Assembly: GCF_963966145.1 (NCBI RefSeq)
Contig: NC_091054.1
Span: 2,356,001 to 2,420,000 of the forward strand
DNA length: 64,000 nucleotides
Direction of reading: 5' to 3'
Origin: Tenebrio molitor
Lineage: Eukaryota > Arthropoda > Insecta > Coleoptera > Tenebrionidae
The position numbers were made by a program, and so were the translations under genes. The first letter of the stretch is position 1. Every line of letters begins with the position of its first letter. Under the pieces are notes generated by a model. The model did no database searches. It was given only the letters and a program-made list of their open reading frames with translations, and was not told the origin of the DNA. Below are positions 25,396-37,999 of this stretch, piece by piece.

Positions 25396-26073
25396 TATTT
25401 TTATTGTTGTTTGTACCAGGAAATACATGTATTTAAAAATAGAATAAGCATGTGATGAACAAATAGATAGTAATTATGTATCTAATAATAAAACCAATAG
25501 AAGAAAGAGATCCACACATCGTTATCATGCAACAAACAATACCTTTCATTCTTCTTCAGAAGGAAATTCATTGCAAACGCAAGAATAGACCTGGAAACCA
25601 TATAAGAGTTATTAGCGGAGTGCTTCCTATGAAGAAAAAGAACATGTGGAAACGCAAACAATAATGAAAACAAATACAACATTATATAGCTTACACACTA
25701 TACGATTTCTAGACAAAGAATTTTATTACCTAGAAACGTATACACAATTCAACAAAGCACACAACACACTTAACAATAGACCCACACGTCTTGCTGCATA
25801 CTGATGGTACCATGAAGTTTTACCAGTAACAACCATCAAAATAACAGTACTAACAGCGCTAAATAAATTTGTTGTACAGGGTATCTATAAATGATTGTCG
25901 GGTCAAGCCAGCTTGGGAAAAATATTACTGTGCCGCCTTTTCGAAACAGATGCCTGATTTTACTTCGTTATTAAGTGCCACTTCTGACACTGTAAATACG
26001 TCAAACAGACTGGCAAAATTTGTGAGGTTAGGTTTTGAATTTGATGTTTAAGTTTAGCTTTACTTTCTTAACG

Positions 26074-26331
26074 ATGGTTTATTCTATTGAACAGAACAAG
26101 TTCATTGTTGTTTCTTACTTTCAAAATGGAAGGTTTATTAATGGTAAATGGACATATTCATTATTATCTGATTACAAAAATAAATTCCGGTCAAAATATC
26201 CACACAACATTCAGGATGGTTCTTCCTTAACTAACATTGGGCGAATTGTGAACAGTTAGCAAGGGTAAATCATCAGGACGGCAACCAATATCTGCTGAAA
26301 TTGTCGAGAATTTAAGAGAAAAGATAAATGG
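26074..26331 (+). pseudogene. transposase N-terminal fragment (DUF4817-like helix-turn-helix)
   Basis: The frame starting MVYSIEQNKFIVVSYF matches the N-terminal pattern of insect mariner-like transposases (M-V-[FY]-[ST]-x-E-Q...I-V-x-S-Y-F). It continues as SLLSDYKNKFRSKYP, then GSSLTNIGRIVNS and a stop at 26,257-26,259. After a +1 shift at 26,261 the reading resumes as KGKSSGRQPISAEIVENLRE, the part of the family that follows the first helix-turn-helix. A frameshift plus an early stop makes it a dead fragment of about 85 codons, where the full protein is usually 300 or more. The family assignment is from memory of the pattern. Confidence 0.65.
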
Positions 26332-26347
26332 GACCTAAACGGGTTTG

Positions 26348-26660
26348 TACTGTGGCCAAGCGCCTAGCGCACCACTTTACGTTGTTGAGGTCCCGGGTTC
26401 TAACCCCGGTGCCGCCTGACCAGGAGTGGATTTTTTTCAAAAATTCTCCACACCATTACATCGTGGTATGTCTTATATCACAGATAAGGCGAATAAGATG
26501 GGTCAGTATCAACCCCTTAGTACCTACCATCTTCCTCCCGCACCCATCCTCACCGTACCCATCGGTAATCGTCCCATCAGTGTGGCTGAAAAGGCTCTGG
26601 AAAGCCCTTGAAAGCCCTTCGGGGGGGAATGAAAGATGTATCCTTTCCTTAAGACTCCAC
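26348..26660 (+). mobile_element. tRNA-derived SINE
   Basis: The head looks like a tRNA: TGGCCAAGCGCC fits a polymerase III A-box and GGGTTCTAACCCC a B-box about 40 bases later. A tRNA-unrelated body follows (CATCTTCCTCCCGCACCC, CGTCCCATCAGTGTGGC). The end is near CTTTCCTTAAGACTCCACAT. No poly-A tail or clear target duplication is visible. Only one copy is in this window, so the SINE call rests on the two boxes and the composition. The long plus-strand frame across it is a shadow. Confidence 0.55.
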
Positions 26661-26743
26661 ATAACCTAAAAATGTGACAAAATTTGACAAGTTTTCATAG
26701 CAAGCTAGACCAGACCCATCATTTATAGATATTTATAGATAGT

Positions 26744-29700
26744 GGTAAGAAATTGTGTAAAAATTTTAGTGTTGTATTAGAGCTCGGTTGCTACAGTGAA
26801 TCATACCACCCTAACGGAAATAAAAATTTCCAGTGACTTGTCATGCTTACCCTCGACACAACCCGCCTCTCCATTGAAAAATATTTGGGAATAGGAGAGT
26901 GAATCGGCACAATATTATTCATTAGAAAACCATTCTGTAAAATAATAATTTAATCAAGTAATAAGGGCCAACAAAGGCTTTAACACAATGAAGGCCATAA
27001 CAACACATCAACACTATTAATTGACTATCATAGACACGACAACAAATAGTTTAATAGAGACATCATCAGATATTGCAGCGGTACGACGACAAAGAGGTGT
27101 TGGGATGATTAACGTCGGAATGTGAATATATTAAATAATCCGGGGGGCAGGTGATGCCCCCTGCGGGTCCCCGCAGGGGGCCCGGCTTTTCGAGCGGCAC
27201 ACCGCGACCAACACAGGGACGGACTGAAGATCAATCGAATCAAGGATTCGCAGCTTCGTCGTAAATTAATAAACGACTAATAATAACGGAGCTATGCGAT
27301 TGAATTCCGGGCGCGGACTGACACTTTCCAAGGATCAAATCCTGGCGTATTAATTATCGGGGCGCTAACAATATATTAGGTGGTGCTGGCCATGACGAGG
27401 GTAAACCGCTGACACCGAACATATTAGCCCGATATTAATAGCGTTATAGCCAGGCGGTTTTTCTTCCTTTTTTCGTGCGTAATTTTTCCCGAGCGTCCTC
27501 GAAAAATATGGACGACTCGAATTGTAATTTATTTTTAACATCCTGGACGGTTTGAACAGGTTTTTCACTGTTCACAATTTCGTTGTCGATTTAATTTGTT
27601 CTGACACCTATTTATTCTTGAATGAAGATATAATTTAGTGTAATAAATTTTCCCGGACGTATTTGTATGATTTATTTTGTGCCATGATTATCGAATTAGT
27701 TCCAACTTTACATTTCAATGGATTTTCGGTCCAAGCATCAGTTTCTTCGCACCAAATCGAAGCAGTCGATAATTCGATAAATCTCGTCTCTTGCGAGATA
27801 ACGACCAAAAAATTTACTCCACTAATAAATACACAACGGAGATGGTTTGTAGGTTTTTAAGGCAATTATCAAAACAGAAATCGCTACAACACTTAAGATA
27901 GAAGAGGCATTTTTTCTGAGGAGTAGAAGTGTCCACAGACGGCTCGACTGAATCAAATGTAAGGTCTAAAAAAGAGAAATTTCGAAATTATTGCCCAATA
28001 TTTAACCGGTTCCACGGTGGTGTTTCATGAGTCGCCCGTTGTGGGCGTGTCCATGGTGTCAGACGTTAAAATCAAAAATAGCGCAAGGTGACCGTTCAGT
28101 GTTAAAAAGTAAGCTGTGGTAAGGCACAAAGACTCAAAAATTGTGACGTTCTGAAAGTTTTACAATTTATGATGGCTCAGGGGATCTAGTTTGGGCTAGT
28201 AATGGGTGCGCTAAATAAGTACCGAAATTTATGATGCACGGTGCAATTTTTGGAAGAATCTCCTTTCATTATCGATCAGAGCGGCGGCGGCTGACGTAAC
28301 ATAACAGATTCGATAATTGTGGGTGTAGATGAAGAAATTGTGCCGATAATGGTGGCGATTAGCAACGTATGTAGCATATATAGCCGGTTCGGGTTATTTA
28401 TTTTCTAAACAATTTTCCTAATAATCAGTTACGACACAATGTTTCCTGGTAATTTATATCATGGTGTATAATAACATACTAACAACATCCTATACAAACG
28501 ACCCATCTGTTTTTTCCCCATATTTATCTCCAAGTGTTGGTTTAATCTCCGAACTAGAAAGAAGCGATTTCGTCATCGCATCCAATTATTGGTTTATTGT
28601 TTCACGGCACTTTATCCAACATGGCCCACATAATAAAGTCATTACAAGCTATTATATAGATAATTAACTGTACGAATCGATAGCGAATTCACTCAACTGT
28701 GTATTTAATTACAAAACGTTATTATCAATTTTAGATTTTCATCGCTGCGGCGTTGGAGACGAGCCGTAAATGGTGAAGTCGTTATTGCTTCCCTTTGTCG
28801 ATAATTTTTCGACCACGTTGTCGATTATTTTAATTGCATTAACAAAAAAAAAACATTATTATACAACAGAATGATCTGTTTCGAGTTCTGATAGCCACGA
28901 TTCGGTTCCCTGAAGTGAGCTCCTCGTTTCCTTGAAATAGAGACGTATCTTATCCTTCTGACGGCCATTCTTCACGGTTATTGTCGAGGAATTTTTAATT
29001 TTCTCCTTTTGAATTCACGTTCTTAATAATGACATACATTTTAGTTCCACTCACTTGTTCAATTAACAGTAAATACATAACTTAATTCACGTAAGTTGAT
29101 TTGAAATGATTATACGAGTTTTTTTCTACTTGCCAGAATCCCATAAATAGAATCGATGAATGGTTTTGTAAAGGGAAATCTAATCTGGGGATTATAATGG
29201 GTACCCGCCGATCTTTTTTCATACCATTCTACCAGATTTATGGTTGAAAGTATGGCGATTGTGTCCAAATTGAATGTAACTACATTTTAATTATACGTTT
29301 TGTTGGATTCATTCTTCTGTTGCGGATCTAAAACGAGTTAAAAAATTAACCGCCGCGCTTGTGGCCAATAAAGTAATGACAAAGCGAAGAGAGAATGCAA
29401 AACCGCTCTTGTTCTATTCTCATTTGGACCAAAATAGTGGTGATTCCTAACTGAGTCAACTGTAAGATATTGCTTTCCACGAGTCCCGATTTAGAAAAGT
29501 CATTTAAAATAAAACAAAACACACATTTCAGAAAAGCGCAAAAATTTTAGTTTTGTTAGATTCCTCCCTAGAAAGTGAGTCTGTATCCATAGTTACCATT
29601 GGGTGAAGGTTTCTCTTTCGATCATCGATTTTCGCTCACTGTCTTTCACTCACTGGTTTTCGTTCACTCGTAAAAGGTGCTAATTCTTTCTGATAACGTA

Positions 29701-31167
29701 ATTTTGATTTTATAATTCTTCATCGTCCATTTCCACAACGTGTACAAAATCGCTTTATTGACGTTACAGAACTTTATTTATTTTGTATTCTATTTTTTCA
29801 TTAGCAACAGATCCGTCCAAAAATGTGATTTATTTTTATTTAAAATTTTAGATACAAAGTTACCGACTCATTTTTTAAGGAGGTATCGAACAAAACCAAA
29901 TGCAGCACTCGAGAGTAAGGCCGCTTTCATTCACGCTATTCGCGTGAACGAAAGTTCACTCTTACTGTAAATAACTATTGTATCGCCTCAAAATGAGCAG
30001 CGTAGTTTATCTTAGAGTGTCAGTTTTGTGCTTTATAATTTCTTTTGCGTATTGGTAGCTCATTTAAGATGCAAAATGTAACTAAATAATAGATCTACCA
30101 GTTTAAAAATTTTAACTGCAGTCACTTAAGCAATTACTTAAACATTCTTTTGGAAATGATTCCCTAATTTTTTATTTTAAGTTCAGGAAAATTGCCAAAC
30201 AAAAATCGTTTTACTTGCTATTGTGTATACCATTTTGTGGTCTACCTGTTAATGAGTCAATCCTAGAGGGCATCTACTGCAACAAACATGATAATCTGTA
30301 CAACAGCGGTGAATTTTTAGCTGTAATTACAGTATTTTGTCATCGTAAGACATTTGAGCATCGTCGAAACCTTTGTTCTCGTTTAAAGCGTGGATCTATT
30401 TGTGGTAAAGCAGTTGCCGCAATATTATAGCTTCACTTCACAGCATGGAATATTTATAATGGCTTTATTAAGTTATTAACCTATGCCAACTGTGATGATC
30501 GTTGAAGTAAATTATATGGTAACGAAATTACCAGCTAAAGTTATAGCATGTCTAAATAACCACACAGTATATCGTTGGAAGGCTAGTGGACCGTGTGTTG
30601 CCTATTATAATTTAGTTAGAACAACACAGTTTAAATTGAACTGGGGGCGTAATCATTACTTTTAAAATTACATATTTACATACTTATATAATACGTCGAT
30701 AATATATGTTATTAAAATATTTATTAAAACTCGAACAACTGTTGCGTGAAATGAATTTCGACCGTTTATCCGTGAACTGTCGTCGAATTAATTATTATCT
30801 TCTCTTCCTGGCGGCCATCACTATTTTTTTTATTATAATAAATCTTAATAAAGTCGTTAATTCAGTTAACTAACGACGGAAATCGAAAACTGTGGGTGCC
30901 ACGAAAACTAAAACAAAAAAAAATTAAATTGAGAAAAAAAATCGAGAGGGCCGTGATTAATACGCTTCAGTTGGCAACACGTAAAAATTTAATTCAAATG
31001 TCATCAGATATCATTATTACAATGGTAACTGTCATTATTAATTATTGACTATTAAAATTTGCTATTACAAATGTACACTTCACAAATGGAGAAAGACTTG
31101 AAAACGCTGAATGGTCTTATTCGATACCTCGAGTTTTTGAGGAATTTCAACAAAAGTTTCTGGACTT
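26744..31167. other. gene-free stretch
   Basis: No coding or transposon sequence recognised apart from the GC hairpin at 27,156. Plus-strand frames at 29,740, 30,215 and 30,483 are 60-76 codons, AT-biased and not recognisable. A small hairpin TTCACGC/GCGTGAA lies near 29,935-29,953. Confidence 0.4.
27156..27181. repeat. perfect GC-rich hairpin
   Basis: GCCCCCTGCGGG and CCCGCAGGGGGC are perfect inverted 12-mers separated by two bases, in an otherwise AT-rich neighbourhood. More G and C runs flank it (CCGGGGGGCAGG before, CCCGGC after). Function unknown; it could be a structured RNA element or the scar of a foreign insertion. Confidence 0.8.
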
Positions 31168-31377
31168 TCAAGGCCTTGCCTTGATTATTTTGTTTTCCCA
31201 TACCTGAAAAACAACGTGTTCAAAAACAGGCCTGGCACAATTCCCGAATTAATGCAAGTAATTACTGATTGCAATTTAATTGATGTCCCGACTTTGCGAA
31301 AGTCATTTGAAAACACGAAGCGAAGAGTAACATTATGTTTGGAAGCTGAAGGCAGACATTTCGAACATTTACTCTAG
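31168..31377 (+). pseudogene. transposase C-terminal fragment (mariner-like)
   Basis: Read from 31,168, the frame gives SRPCLDYFVFPYLKN, which matches the S-P-D-L-x-x-x-D-[FY]-F-L-[FW]-x-Y-L-K region around the last catalytic Asp of insect mariner-like transposases. It continues with a helical PGTIPELMQVITDC segment and ends EAEGRHFEHLL then TAG, the usual G-G-H-[FL]-E-x-[LV] C-terminus. The Asp of LDYF is present. Everything upstream (some 250 residues) is missing or scrambled. This is a decayed 3' end of an element related to the one at 25.9 kb. Confidence 0.75.
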
Positions 31378-33389
31378 TTCTTGTAAGAATACGATTGTAG
31401 TTCCTCATGTATAACCCTTTTGCATAAACTTCATTCTGGAAACAATATTTGTTCGTTGATGTCATTGATCAATTTTATATTTACCAATATTTAATCGTAT
31501 TGCATTGATTCATTGCACTAGGTGAGGAAATTCTTTTACAGCCGACAGGACACACATAATTCACACCTTTATGAAAATCAAGATTTCAACGTTTTCTTAC
31601 GAATTCAACAAAAATCTAACAATGGACAATTATTACTTTAATGGGATTTGCTTCGGAAATTCATAGTAGAGTCGCTAAGGGCTAAGTTTTCGATGCATTT
31701 GTCGCAGCGGCCTTTACAGACATCCTGGAAACCAAATCAAGGTGTCATTATGATTGTCTGCTTCCCTAGAGTATATGTGCCAAATATGCTCGTGATGTAA
31801 ATTGCATTCTATAGTCTAAATTTAACCAGTGGTAGCTCAATGCGCACGTAGCGCCTGTTCTAAATACATGGAGATATTTTTTTGGGATTTGTTCTACAAC
31901 TTTGAAGCAATGCTTGTCTTTTGGTTGGTTAGTAGGGACCTAAACGTAGGTCGGTGACTTTTTATTTTTTAAATAAGTATTATAATTTATTTGTAATTAA
32001 ATAAAAACACGAAATCTTTTTTCTTTTTTTGTTTATTGTCATAGTTTTTTGATATTTTCAAAAAATAAATGCGAAATTAGGCAACCAAACATACATAACA
32101 TTATAACTAGTGGAAACGACTTATGCAGGCCTTTATAACTATTTTATTTAGCAATTTACGCTAGAAAGTGTGGTGGAGAATAGTATATTATTTGACAAGC
32201 TAATAATGCCTATCATAATCCACGAGGGTGAAAGTTAAAAAACGAGCCGCAGGCGAGTTTTTTAATCACCAGAGTGGATTATAGGTATTATTCGCGAGTT
32301 AAATACGACGTTTTATCTACGACTTTTTTCATATAACACTTAGCTTACAAAATTTTTAAGATCTGTGACTTATGATAGATCACAAGTGACTTATAATAAG
32401 TCACGGGTGTAATTTATGACTAGCATAATGTATCTATAGTTACGTAAATAATAAACGTATTATTTAATGGTCGTAGATAAACAATATTTGTCAACAGTAA
32501 AAAATCTTGAAATTTACATTTTCAAAAAAAAAAAAAAACATTTGTAAACTCTTGTGTCTGTTTTTCTAATAATGGTGTTCTTTCTATTTCCATTTTTGCA
32601 AGATCAAAACAACATTACTCCTCTTAGTTATATGTAATAAATGTTATAAATCCCAGGGGGGTCATAAGTCACCGAAGAGCCCGTATGTTAGATCATCCCC
32701 GGTCGCAATATTCCCTTAGCACCAACCCCTGCTCCTCGATAAACAACCACGTTATCTGAAATTATTTGATTTGGCCGTCAGATTTAACCGTAAGCCATGC
32801 ACCGAATGAAATTGTAAAAAGAAGAAATCCGTGAATAATTAAACGAGTTCAAAGGCGTCGGACTAAATCGCAATGACAAGTCGACTTCGGTTGATGTGGT
32901 TGTAATTTAAAATCATCACATACGAGGTGTAGCGAGTCGCTGGGGGATGGAGCTGACGCACGACCAGATGGGCAAAGGGCATGCAGACTCCCTATGGTCT
33001 GGAGGGACGGGAAATTAATGAGAATTCTTGTTATTGCCACCACGACAACAGCTACCGTTGTTATTTGGAGATTTGAGCTTTGATTTGGGGATTATCTACT
33101 AGCTTACAATAACCGATTTTGTTTTATTGAGGATTATCACTTGGTCTCGGCCATTATCTAAATGGAATCGACTAAATTAACAAGAATAATGGAAATGTGT
33201 TGGCGTAATCGTTCTTTGTACCGTCCTTCACCGAAATCCATTTAATCATTGATTTTTATTAATATAACTCTTATTCAATTAAATAATCAAAAATTGTAAC
33301 AAAATATTTCAAAATTGAAATGAAGAAAAAAAGAACACCAAATAGGTGCAACAATATCCCTATTTGGGAAATATCAGAAAATAGAAATG
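31378..33389. other. gene-free stretch with one foldback
   Basis: Holds the foldback at 32,201-32,290 and an A run at about 32,524-32,539. No gene recognised. The minus-strand frame at 32,849-33,043 has no family resemblance. Confidence 0.4.
32201..32290. repeat. 90-bp foldback with GAGCCGCAGGCGAG core
   Basis: TAATAATGCCTATCATAATCCAC pairs, with a few mismatches, with the right arm GTGGATTATAGGTATTA. Inside, TTAAAAAACGAG pairs with CTCG on the opposite strand of GCGAGTTTTTTAA. It is another member of the CTCG/CGAG-centred foldbacks. Confidence 0.7.
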
Positions 33390-33565
33390 TATCGGATGTT
33401 CATTTAAATTTGTGAACGCACCACGGAATACAGATCACGGATCAGCTCTGTTTAAATCTAACCTCACTTTTTGCGTTGTTTGTGTTTTTACTCTGTAGAC
33501 GTGGTGCGTTCACAATCAAGTCTTCAACGCCAGCTTTGAGGATAAATTTAAATGAACGCCCGATA
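33390..33565. repeat. MITE family M1, copy 4
   Basis: Left end TATCGGATGTTCATTTAAAT and right end ATTTAAATGAACGCCCGATA. The left arm lacks the GAAGAGTCGA part, so the inner hairpin is asymmetric. GATCACGGATCAGC and TTTTTGCGTTGTTTGTG are shared with copies 1 and 3. Confidence 0.85.
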
Positions 33566-33811
33566 CTTACAATTTCTATTGTAAGAATGTAGATATCTGA
33601 TTGAAATTAATACACTTTTGCTTTAATAAGCTTGGGTATCTTATATTTATATCAAACATCTGTAGGTATATTTTCCATAATTCTTAAGAATTATCATTTA
33701 ATCAAGAAACCCGCATTAGTTGCTATTAAAGAATTAAAAACTGATTGTTTATCGAACACTACTACCAACATTAATTAAGACATTTTATAATTTATTAAAA
33801 TGCGGGTGGCA

Positions 33812-34263
33812 TACAGGGTGTCTTAAAATTATCGTATTCCAAGTTCGGGGCTTAGTAGGGGACAACCTGTTGACCAAGTAAAAATGTTTTTAAAAAAATA
33901 TCAAAGTTGCCAATATTTGTTCAAAAGTATCTGATTAATATTCTAGCTATGTTGTACTTCCCTTTTGAACAAAAATTGGAAAAATAAAACTTTTATTTTT
34001 TCGAGATACAGCTGTTTTTTCAAGAAGTATCTTTTCATTTATATATTAATATTTTACATAATCATCCTCACCATATTTCAAAATGAATGTCAACCATTTA
34101 TATTTTTTATTTGAAGAAAATATGATGAAAAGTTTGAACCTTCAGACCCGTATATTTTTGTAAAGACCCCCCCTACATTTTTTATTTTATTTTTTCGAGA
34201 GTCCTGAGATTTTTCCCTACAAGACCCCCCACTTGGAATAAGTTAATTTTGCGACACCCTGTA
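33812..34263 (+). repeat. MITE family M2, copy 4
   Basis: TACAGGGTGTCTTAAAATTA at the left and GCGACACCCTGTA at the right. About 20 bp near AAAAATGTTTTTAAAAAAAT are lost relative to the 7.3-kb copy. Confidence 0.88.
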
Positions 34264-34368
34264 TAAACAACCACTTACAATTAGTGAAATACCTAGTAAT
34301 ATTATTTGCAATTATCTATAGGATGATTTTTCTTTTTTCTCCAGTAAACTGTTTATAAAAATTGACAT

Positions 34369-34455
34369 ACCCGGAGCCGACCCGGAACCCACCCGGAGCC
34401 GACCCGGCCCCAACTCGGAGCCCACCCGGAAAGTATCCGGAGCCGCCCCGGAAAC
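34369..34455. repeat. GC-rich minisatellite (ACCCGGAGCCG unit)
   Basis: About seven irregular units of ACCCGGAGCCG / ACCCGGAACCC type run over 87 bp. G+C is far above the flanks. Unit length varies around 10 to 12 bp, so it is not a clean codon repeat. No frame across it continues far. Confidence 0.8.
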
Positions 34456-37345
34456 CAATTTTTGCATACGACACTGTTGTTAAATATCGTAATGGTTAAA
34501 TAATTTAAAAAAATCTTATTAAATTAATCAAATTTAACAACTGCCATGTACTATTTTGGGTAGCTTGAACTTTCCAGACGCTGTTTGCATTGATTACATT
34601 AAGTAAGTAGCAATTTGAAAGCTCGCATAAGTTCGTAAGCTCCGTCGTGATTTGTGGTCGTTTTAAAAGGACACCGCAACACCCGCTTTATCACAGAACG
34701 GCCAATTTTTCACGCTAGCACCATATAATAATAACAAACAGCGTACATGAAACACATTTTTATGTTAAAGTGCATCACACTTAGCGCAACATAAAATAAA
34801 AGCACTTATAAATTACAATTCCCCCGGCAAAAATTGACAGGTGTGTGTGCGCCCCGAAAATATGATAATTCATTTTCATTTCCCGTTAAAAATGGCACCG
34901 GCATTAATCCGTATATCTGAAAAACGCCCACAAACGCAACCCGAAAACGTCATAAATAATATTAATTAAAGTTTACAAATGATGACAGTTTGTTATTATT
35001 AATGGGATGCTTAAATTCGTACTAAAAGCATTTTTGTTAGAGCTGGCAGTGGACACGGTTTTTAAATTTTTGATGCATGTGACTGGACGTCATGGGTTTC
35101 GGGAGCGACGTTTCGCCCCCGGGAAATTAATAATATCGTCGGCGGGATGATGGGGTTTTTATTGTAAAATATTGTGGAGAACGCAGACACAATAAAGATA
35201 ACTCTCGTTGGGTGGCATCCAATAATAGATCATCGAAATAGATATATAAATTTGCCGTAAACTATTGCTCTGCCATATAATATAAAATACTGTCAGTAGT
35301 TTGGATTCCCGAAGGATCCCACTGTGACCAACATAACTAACTAGCTTCCGGCGTCCCTGATACATGGTTGGATACGTCCAGTTTGCGCCATTTGCGCGCT
35401 TTTTTTCAAGCTCGATCAGGTTTTATGTTCCGAGATAATTATGGTGGAGGCGCCAGTTTTAACAAAATTCATGCTGCCGGATCGATACCGGAGAATATAT
35501 GTTCCAATCCTGCAACATTAAATAGTTAAATGCAATAAATGACTAAAATACCGACACCGTCGATGTCCTACACGTGAAAAATGTCCACATTATGGCACAA
35601 ATGAAACGATAAGTTGGATTTAATTCAACACTATTGGATTATTATTAGCTGATTTTAGCAAACAAACAAAAATATCATTTTCACAACGGCCGCGAAATTG
35701 GGTTTCGCGGCCTGGAACTGGATTTCGCGGCCTAAGTATTTTAGGTAGGAATCAAAGAAATTCGCAACTGTTTCAATCTTCCAAGGAAACAAAAAAGTTT
35801 CTAATTAATTACAACACACTAATTAAAATGGATTGATTTTTAAATACTTTTACAATTAGACACATCTGGATGTCCTATGTTTCCATGTGTTAGACGAAGA
35901 GCGACGATCTCCAACGCCACAGACACATTAATTGAAAACCGTTAATTTAGTTTCCATTACCTACGCAAGTTTGAGTAGGGACCAAGGCCAACTCCGGAGA
36001 CTAATAAGACAAATGAGAATAAACGCAGCAAAACTCAAGTAAGTTTAAGAGAAAAAACAAAACAATAACGTGGTAGCGCATCCGATCATAATTCTCGTGG
36101 TCCGGCTAAAAACTGGCGAGATAATTGCTCTATCAGGTTTCAATTTGGTAACGTTCCTTGCAAAAAAAGAAAAAATGCGATTCGAAATTTAATAAAACAA
36201 CCATAAAGCCATACATCCATTTAGGGAAATTACTCTGAACTTAATAGTCTCTCATACGGCGAGGGAGACGTTGCGAGAGAGAGCGAGACGCCCACCGAGC
36301 TAAAGTAGGGGAAGTGTATCGGTAGTTAGGCTAAACTGTAGAGCGTTCACACCGTCAAGTGACAAAACGTGGCGTTGCTAAGATACAAGTAGGCGTGTTT
36401 CGTGATGGACACACCTCGGCCGCATCCCCACTCTTTCGTCGCATTGAAACCGAGGAGTTCAGAGGATTATTAAGTTATCACTTAGCCGGTAATGCACAAT
36501 CTGTGTTGAACTCAAGTGGTGGCCTTTACCGACAAAGCGACACTAAACGACGACGATGATTACAGGCACTTCATGACAACGACACCTTATGCGCTAAACG
36601 TGTTTTTAAATTAATATCATATGAGGCACGGTTTTTTTCGGGTCGTGTTAACACGCTTATTTAATTAGAGTTCCGTGATTTGGCCTTTCGCGGAAATTCA
36701 CTCCGACAGTTTTCGAAATTTTTTACGTGCACCTCTCTAGATTACAAAGTTTCCATAAACGCTGTTGACATTGACCCGAAAGAAGGAAAACATACTCACC
36801 CTCTCTAGTCTACATTTTTAACTTTGTCCTAGTCTACAACTAACTGATACAACCTTCTCTTATGCCTTTTAATTCTCACATTAAACGTTCACTAGTTCTC
36901 CTCGGAGGCATTCTGAAAAATGCCTTTTTATACGACTGTTAAAATCTGTACCATATTTCACTGATTTTAGTAGCCAAAACATATGTTTATGGTTTATGGT
37001 AATAGTGAAAATCGATTTTATGCAATTGCATAGCGGAATCAAAACAGTTCATCGAAAACAATTGCAGTTGTTTCGGCGTCGTAGCTTTAGAAACGTCAAA
37101 TGTTGATTGTTTTTCTAATTACAGATAGTCGTAGAACAAATATTGTACATGAAGTTCTTTTTCTGCTCGTGGAATTACCACACTCGCCTGTAGCACGTGC
37201 GGTCATGAAAAAAGTACCACTTTATGCACTTGATGCAGAAATTACTACTGTATTAGTTTACATGCCGCTAGTTTAAGTATGACTCACAGTAGTACCTACT
37301 ACACATACCTAGAGGTGTAAAAGTATTCTTATTTGTCTTCACCTG
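34456..37345. other. gene-free stretch
   Basis: A short direct repeat TTTCGCGGCCT occurs twice near 35,702-35,730. A GA-rich patch (GCGAGAGAGAGCGAGACGC near 36,272) resembles GAGA-factor sites and is followed by unremarkable sequence. No gene recognised. Confidence 0.4.
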
Positions 37346-37999
37346 TACCGGGTGAGTGAAGTTTTACCGCCCACACGATTAACCCTATTAAAAAAATTAG
37401 TAAAAATTACGAAACTTTAGGGTTACATTCCCTTGATAAAAGACTTCAAATGTGTGTAATCAATTTTCCTTTATCACTTAATTCGGAGTCATAAAATTAA
37501 AAAAATCGATTTTGAGTAAAAAAAAAATTTTTTCCGTAGGTACACGTTCATAATTCACAATTAATTCAAAGAACACATTTATGAAATTCGCATCAAAAGA
37601 TAATCATTCGTTTTTGAATTATTATTAATTATTAAGAGCGAAAAATGACCAAGATTTACAACTGCAGAGTGTCATAAATAAATATCTCATTGTTGGGAAA
37701 CATCTGTTGACCACTTTTCCTATCAAATCCCATTTATTTCAAAAACCGGTGATGTTTTCATGATTTCAATGACACCAAATTTTTCCTAAATGTTTGAAAG
37801 GACTCTCATTGAAAAATTATGTAAATTAATGTAGCGGTTATTGAATTAAAACAAAATCTTAGCCTGTTTCATTAAAAATTTTGAAATTTTTACAGACTGT
37901 TCTACAGTGATACACAATCATTTCCGAATTTTTTGAGAATTTTAAATTGATTAGAAGTGGGTGTTTTCACTCGGGCATTAAAACTTCACTCACCCGGTA
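37346..37999 (+). repeat. MITE family M3, copy 2
   Basis: Ends TACCGGGTGAGTGAAGTTTTACC and TAAAACTTCACTCACCCGGTA, flanked by TA. Close to the 56.9- and 61.2-kb copies but with an internal deletion near GTTGACCACTTTTCC. Confidence 0.88.

Larger units (their letters stand above)
25875..26743 (+). mobile_element. mariner-like DNA transposon remnant with nested SINE
   Basis: The left end TACAGGGTATCTATAAATGA and a right segment (CATCATTTATAGATATTTATAG, about 26,719-26,740) read as inverted ends. Inside is the N-terminal part of a transposase frame, followed by a tRNA-like SINE that interrupts it. The rest of the transposase is absent, so the element cannot move by itself. A short relative of the left end (TACAGGGTTATTATAAATGA) sits in the introns of three peptide genes near 53.8, 57.9 and 62.3 kb. 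Confidence 0.55.

Noticed and set aside
26350..26420. Possible true tRNA gene
   Set aside because: A- and B-box motifs are present but the acceptor and anticodon stems do not pair; better explained as a SINE head.
26328..26669. 113-codon plus-strand frame
   Set aside because: It coincides with the SINE and its tRNA-like head; a chance frame through GC-richer repeat DNA.
36250..36310. GAGA-rich promoter candidate
   Set aside because: Only one patch with no TATA, initiator or exon following it.
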